DNA of 14,957 bases from JAIXWP01 sp044371755 (GTDB taxonomy: Bacteria > Bacteroidota > Bacteroidia > Flavobacteriales_D > Sanyastnellaceae): the NCBI GenBank assembly GCA_044371755.1, contig JBILSZ010000070.1:1-14957 (forward strand), read 5' to 3'. The notes beneath the pieces were generated by a model. The model made no database searches, had not been told where the DNA came from, and saw only the letters and a list, made by a program, of their open reading frames with translations. Positions 11,503 to 14,957 of the stretch are shown here, piece by piece. The stretch's first letter is position 1, and each line of letters starts with the position of its first letter. The position numbers and the translations under genes are program-made.

Positions 11503-13926
11503 ATGCGCTTTCTACTACTCATTATCCTTTGCTTATCAAGCACTGTCGCTATAACACAGACTCAATGCGGGCACCGACACGCGGGCAATTTGCGAATGAT
11601 GAATCAATATGACGATCCCACCAACGCACGCTCGGATTCCTTCGATGTGGTGCTTACTGCCATCAGTTTGGACGTCACACAGATGCAGCAGAACAATTTG
11701 CGCGGGCATTGCACCCATACCGTCGAACCGCTCATTCCGAGCAGCGATCGCATCTTGTTTGATCTCGCTCCTACTCTGACTGTGGATAGCGTGAAAGTGA
11801 ACGGAACGCCGCGCACATGGCAGCAACAGGGGCATCACGTGCATATTTTCTTTGGTACAGAAGGAATGCCATCGGAAGCCTTTACCGTAGAAATCGGATA
11901 CCATGGAAATCCTCCCGTTGACAATAGTTTTGGAGGCCTATACAATGTTTCGGGATACGTTTACAATTTGGGAGTGGGCTTCAATGCTGATCCGCACAAC
12001 TTCGGGCGCGCGTGGTATCCTTGTTTTGATAGCTTTGTAGAACGTGCCTCTCATGAAGTATCTGTGCTCACCAATAATGGCCGCACTGCCTACTGCGGCG
12101 GGCTTCGTACGAGTGTCGAAACGGTAGGACAAGATTCATTGCGCACCACTTGGTTTTTGCAAGAACCCATTCCCTCATACCTCGTGAGTGTTGCTGTAAG
12201 CAACTATACACACGTAGAATGGGAATACGAGACCGCTGAGGGAAATAGTATTCCTGTCTATCTCACAGCACGACCAGCAGATACTACTGCATTTAAAATC
12301 AGCATGGCCACTTTGCTGCCATGGATTCAGCAAGGAGAAGAGCTATTTGGTCCTTACAAATGGCCTCGTGTGGGCTTCGTGGCTGTGCCCTTCAACGGTG
12401 GGGCGATGGAACATGCCACCAACATTGCCTATCCCCTCTTTGCTATTGACGGAACGCTGAACTATGAAACCCTGATGGCGCACGAGCTATCTCACCATTG
12501 GTGGGGCGACCTAGTGACGTGCAGCACCGCAGAAGATATGTGGCTCAACGAGGGATGGGCCAGCTATTGCGAAGCACTCTACATCGAACAAGAATATGGC
12601 CGGCAAGCCTACATCGACTATGTGATGGCCAATCATAAATCGGTGCTCACATCGGCGCACGTGAGTGATGGTGGGCGTTATCCAATTAGTGGCGTACCAC
12701 ATGAACTCGTATATGGAGCGCATGTGTACAACAAAGGAGCTTCGATTCTCCACAATATTCGCAGCATCATGGGTGACGAAGCATTCTTTAATGCCTCGCG
12801 TGATTTCTTAGCGGCGTATTCCTTTCAGCCGGTGTCGTCTGAGGACATGAAGAATTTTTTCCAGAACTACACCACGCGCGATATGGACACTATCTTCGAG
12901 CAATGGGTGTATTCTCCTGGCTATCCTAATTTTCGACTTGAACGACTCGCCTACGCCGACCTGGGGACATATATTGAAATCAAGCAGTACAACCATTACA
13001 ATGATGTTTCTTATGAGGATTTTGATTTGCCAATAAGCTTAGAAGATTATTCTTTTTCCGACGTTGTTGCTGAAGAGTCCTTTGTGGAAATTGGGGATTA
13101 TTATTCCACCGATATCTTAATAGCCACCGACGCTTACACAAGCATTGCGACAATAAACGTTGAAAATACCATTCTCAATGCAGTATTGCCCGAACAACAT
13201 ACCATCTACAACACAGGCATTCATAGTTTCAATTATGCAGAGGCAACACTAACTGTGAATGAAATGAATGCAGATAGTTTGGTCGTGCTCATTGAGAACC
13301 ACTGGGCACCAGCTGCGGTGCCTAATGCCATTCCGCTTACTGACATCGTCCTTTCCAATGACCGCTGCTGGTCGGTGCAGTGCGGGCAGTTTTATGCAAA
13401 CCCCGAAATGAATCTTACCCTGCGTTTCTTTGGCAACGAGACATCATCTACCTATTATGATCCTTTGTTCTTTGCACCTTTGGTGAATTCAGCATTTAAT
13501 GAGAACGATTTGAAAATATTTTACCGTCCTTTTGACGATCAAGAATGGACGGAATGGGACGATTATCTCATCGAAAGCCTTGGCAGTCCAACCAATTGGA
13601 ATGGTCGCGTACAAATTTACCATGTGCAGCCGGGTTATTATTGTTGGGGCATTCAGACGGGAATTATTAATACCGAAGAAATTGTACCGAACGTTCATTC
13701 GGTATCGGTTTACACCAGCCCAGATGCGCATTTGCACATGATTTCAGAAAGTTCAAAAGGCAGCTTCACCGTCTATGACGTGCTCGGAAAACAAATCGAT
13801 GTCATCAACGTGCAGCAACGTCATACCAATGTCGATATGAATGCTTGGGCGGCGGGAACATATTTAGTGGTTTATAGTTTTAACGACATCGTCAAAACCT
13901 TTCACATCAGCAAACACCAGCGATGA
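11503..13926 (+). CDS. Secreted M1-family aminopeptidase with T9SS type A sorting tail
   Basis: The 807-residue protein begins with a signal peptide (MRFLLLIILCLSSTVAITQ). The M1 N-terminal beta domain (about 35-220) is followed by the thermolysin-like catalytic domain (about 225-480). Key residues are visible: GAMEH at 300-304 (GAMEN motif with His for Asn), HELSH at 327-331, E350 as third zinc ligand in LNEGWASY, and Y409 in VYNKGAS as the likely catalytic tyrosine. The region about 480-730 is beta-rich and not recognised. Residues about 730-807 match a T9SS type A (Por) sorting domain: FTVYDVLGKQI, then NAWAAGTYLVVY and KTFHISKHQ at the end. The protein is therefore probably exported through the type IX system to the cell surface or medium to digest peptides. 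Its TGA overlaps the ATG of the transporter gene (ATGA). It differs from the M1 peptidase at 1-1706, so the two are not a recent duplication. Confidence 0.95.
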   Translation: MRFLLLIILCLSSTVAITQTQCGHRHAGNLRMMNQYDDPTNARSDSFDVVLTAISLDVTQMQQNNLRGHCTHTVEPLIPSSDRILFDLAPTLTVDSVKVNGTPRTWQQQGHHVHIFFGTEGMPSEAFTVEIGYHGNPPVDNSFGGLYNVSGYVYNLGVGFNADPHNFGRAWYPCFDSFVERASHEVSVLTNNGRTAYCGGLRTSVETVGQDSLRTTWFLQEPIPSYLVSVAVSNYTHVEWEYETAEGNSIPVYLTARPADTTAFKISMATLLPWIQQGEELFGPYKWPRVGFVAVPFNGGAMEHATNIAYPLFAIDGTLNYETLMAHELSHHWWGDLVTCSTAEDMWLNEGWASYCEALYIEQEYGRQAYIDYVMANHKSVLTSAHVSDGGRYPISGVPHELVYGAHVYNKGASILHNIRSIMGDEAFFNASRDFLAAYSFQPVSSEDMKNFFQNYTTRDMDTIFEQWVYSPGYPNFRLERLAYADLGTYIEIKQYNHYNDVSYEDFDLPISLEDYSFSDVVAEESFVEIGDYYSTDILIATDAYTSIATINVENTILNAVLPEQHTIYNTGIHSFNYAEATLTVNEMNADSLVVLIENHWAPAAVPNAIPLTDIVLSNDRCWSVQCGQFYANPEMNLTLRFFGNETSSTYYDPLFFAPLVNSAFNENDLKIFYRPFDDQEWTEWDDYLIESLGSPTNWNGRVQIYHVQPGYYCWGIQTGIINTEEIVPNVHSVSVYTSPDAHLHMISESSKGSFTVYDVLGKQIDVINVQQRHTNVDMNAWAAGTYLVVYSFNDIVKTFHISKHQR

Positions 13927-14648
13927 ATACCATACAGACCAGCGGCAGGCACCTTTGGCTATTTGTTTTTTTAGCCGGACTATTTATCACCAACGCCGTT
14001 ACCGCAGAGTTGATTTCCAACAAACTTGTGGAGATTCCATTTTCATTTAATCTTTTTGGAAAAGAATTCGGACCCTTCGTGACCATCATCGGCATTCTAC
14101 CTTGGCCGATTGTGTTTTTGCTCACCGATTTGCTCAATGAGTTTTATGGTAAAAAGGCCGTACAGCGCTTGTCGTGGATTACCTCTATCTTGATCGCGTA
14201 TTGTTTTATCATCGTATTGTTTGCCTTAAATATTCCAGCGAAACAAATACCTGGTGCGGATCTCACGACAGATGCTGAGTTCAATAAAGTGTTCGGGCAA
14301 GCGCCGTGGATTATAGTCGGCAGCATCGCGGCTTTCTTGTTTTCACAATTGATGGACGCCACTTTATTTCAATGGATAAAAAATAAAACCGGCAACCGCA
14401 TGATCTGGTTGCGCAGCACCGGAAGTACCGTGGTGTCGCAATTGGTGGACAGTTATATCGTCTTGTACATAGGCTTTGTATTGCCCGGAAAAATGAATTG
14501 GTCGGACTATATGACCATAGCACCGACCAATTATATCTTGAAACTCGTGATTGCGATATCGCTTACACCGCTCATTTATCTAGGACACTATGCAGTGCGC
14601 AGGTATTTGAGTGCTGCGAATAAATCCCCTGAAATCGTGCAAGCTTAA
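13923..14648 (+). CDS. yhhQ: Queuosine precursor transporter (YhhQ/DUF165 family)
   Basis: The 241-residue protein has about six hydrophobic segments (about 10-30, 50-70, 85-103, 128-148, 166-186, 204-224). It carries the family signatures FLLTDLLNEFYGKKAV (65-80) and RSTGSTVVSQLVDS (164-177), plus PTNYILKLVIAISLTPLIYLGH near the C-terminus. E. coli YhhQ imports the queuosine precursors preQ0 and preQ1 across the inner membrane for tRNA modification at the wobble base of GUN anticodons. The start ATG overlaps the stop of the upstream M1 peptidase gene (ATGA), so it is probably translated by coupling. The pathway link to a secreted peptidase is not obvious. Its stop overlaps the convergent pirin gene by 4 nt. 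Family assignment is firm; the exact substrate is inferred. Confidence 0.93.
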   Translation: MNTIQTSGRHLWLFVFLAGLFITNAVTAELISNKLVEIPFSFNLFGKEFGPFVTIIGILPWPIVFLLTDLLNEFYGKKAVQRLSWITSILIAYCFIIVLFALNIPAKQIPGADLTTDAEFNKVFGQAPWIIVGSIAAFLFSQLMDATLFQWIKNKTGNRMIWLRSTGSTVVSQLVDSYIVLYIGFVLPGKMNWSDYMTIAPTNYILKLVIAISLTPLIYLGHYAVRRYLSAANKSPEIVQA

Positions 14649-14957
14649 TCCTCGAGCGTACCGAATTTTCCCTGACCGAAGTCGAGGATTGCTTGATGAA
14701 TCTCATCATACGTATTCATCAAAAATGGACCGTGCGCGGCGATTGGTTCGTTGAGCGGCGCGCCGCTGATGAGGAATAGTGTGGCATCTTCTAAGGCCGA
14801 GACGCGCACCGTTTCACCATCATTGAGGAACAGAGCGAATTCATCCGTGTTGGCCTCGTGTTCATCGTGATAGCGCACGCTGCCCTCTACTGTGAGGATA
14901 CCAGTATTGAAATCAGCAGGAAGATCGAATTCTAACGAAGCACCCGCCTTCAAACGA
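14645..14957 (-). CDS. Pirin-family cupin protein, C-terminal part (N-terminus beyond window edge)
   Basis: About 103 C-terminal residues are present on the minus strand, and the frame stays open to the right edge. The sequence from RLKAGASLEFDLP to the end matches the Pirin_C cupin domain, with the characteristic ISGAPLNEPIAAHGPFLMNTYDEIHQAILDFGQGKFG. The iron-binding histidines of pirins lie in the missing N-terminal domain, so metal binding cannot be judged. Bacterial pirins are variously reported as quercetin 2,3-dioxygenases or redox-related regulators, and no function can be chosen here. The TTG at 14951-14953 in the fragment is an internal leucine, not a start. It converges with the transporter gene and shares the TTAA at 14645-14648, leaving no room for a separate terminator. 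Confidence 0.9.
   Translation of the reverse strand, partial: RLKAGASLEFDLPADFNTGILTVEGSVRYHDEHEANTDEFALFLNDGETVRVSALEDATLFLISGAPLNEPIAAHGPFLMNTYDEIHQAILDFGQGKFGTLED

Noticed and set aside
11590..11597. Isolated TTGCGAAT inside the second M1 peptidase gene
   Set aside because: A single 8-mer with no periodic neighbours. About one such chance match is expected in 15 kb on both strands.

Overview
The window reads as a chromosomal segment of a Bacteroidota bacterium, most likely from or near the Flavobacteriales. The evidence is a secreted M1 peptidase ending in a type IX secretion (T9SS) type A sorting tail, a TlpA-like lipoprotein with a DUF4369-type N-terminus, the Bacteroidota form of the Nif3/coiled-coil gene pair, a TAnnTTTG-type promoter box, and few strong Shine-Dalgarno sites. 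Taxonomy is inferred from gene content only.

Layout. Positions 1-1706 (minus) hold most of a secreted M1-family metallopeptidase that runs off the left edge. Positions 1826-5490 (minus) are a tight three-gene operon, lpxK - gatB - tlpA-like, ending at a terminator near 1762-1799. Divergent from it, 5531-8519 (plus) is a Nif3-family gene followed 4 nt later by a long fusion protein. That protein joins a histone-H1-like Ala/Lys/Pro tail to a CT398/HP0958-type coiled coil whose C4 zinc ribbon has lost all four cysteines. A clear terminator follows at 8538-8570.

Positions 8567-9890 are the accessory part of the window. A small four-helix-bundle (23S-rRNA-IVS-protein family, TIGR02436-like) gene lies between two compound repeat arrays. 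Each array has a left arm made only of ATTCGCAA units (14-16 nt period), a near-identical central hairpin, and a right arm made only of the reverse complement TTGCGAAT (13-14 nt period). In total there are 52 perfect 8-mers in about 1.3 kb, and the orientation switches exactly at the centre of each array. The whole unit sits between the 3' ends of two convergent genes. It is the best candidate here for an undescribed mobile or RNA-structured system.

Positions 9905-11395 (minus) encode a TPR-like helical protein of unknown function, with a good Bacteroidota promoter box. Divergent from it, 11503-14648 (plus) is a second secreted M1 peptidase with a T9SS tail, overlapping by ATGA a queuosine-precursor transporter (YhhQ family). 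From 14645 to the right edge (minus) is the C-terminal part of a pirin-family protein, convergent with the transporter and overlapping it by 4 nt.

Most of the window is housekeeping: lipid A synthesis, tRNA amidation, envelope redox, extracytoplasmic proteolysis and queuosine salvage. Apart from the repeat/four-helix unit, the oddest feature is the lysine-rich, zinc-less fusion protein.
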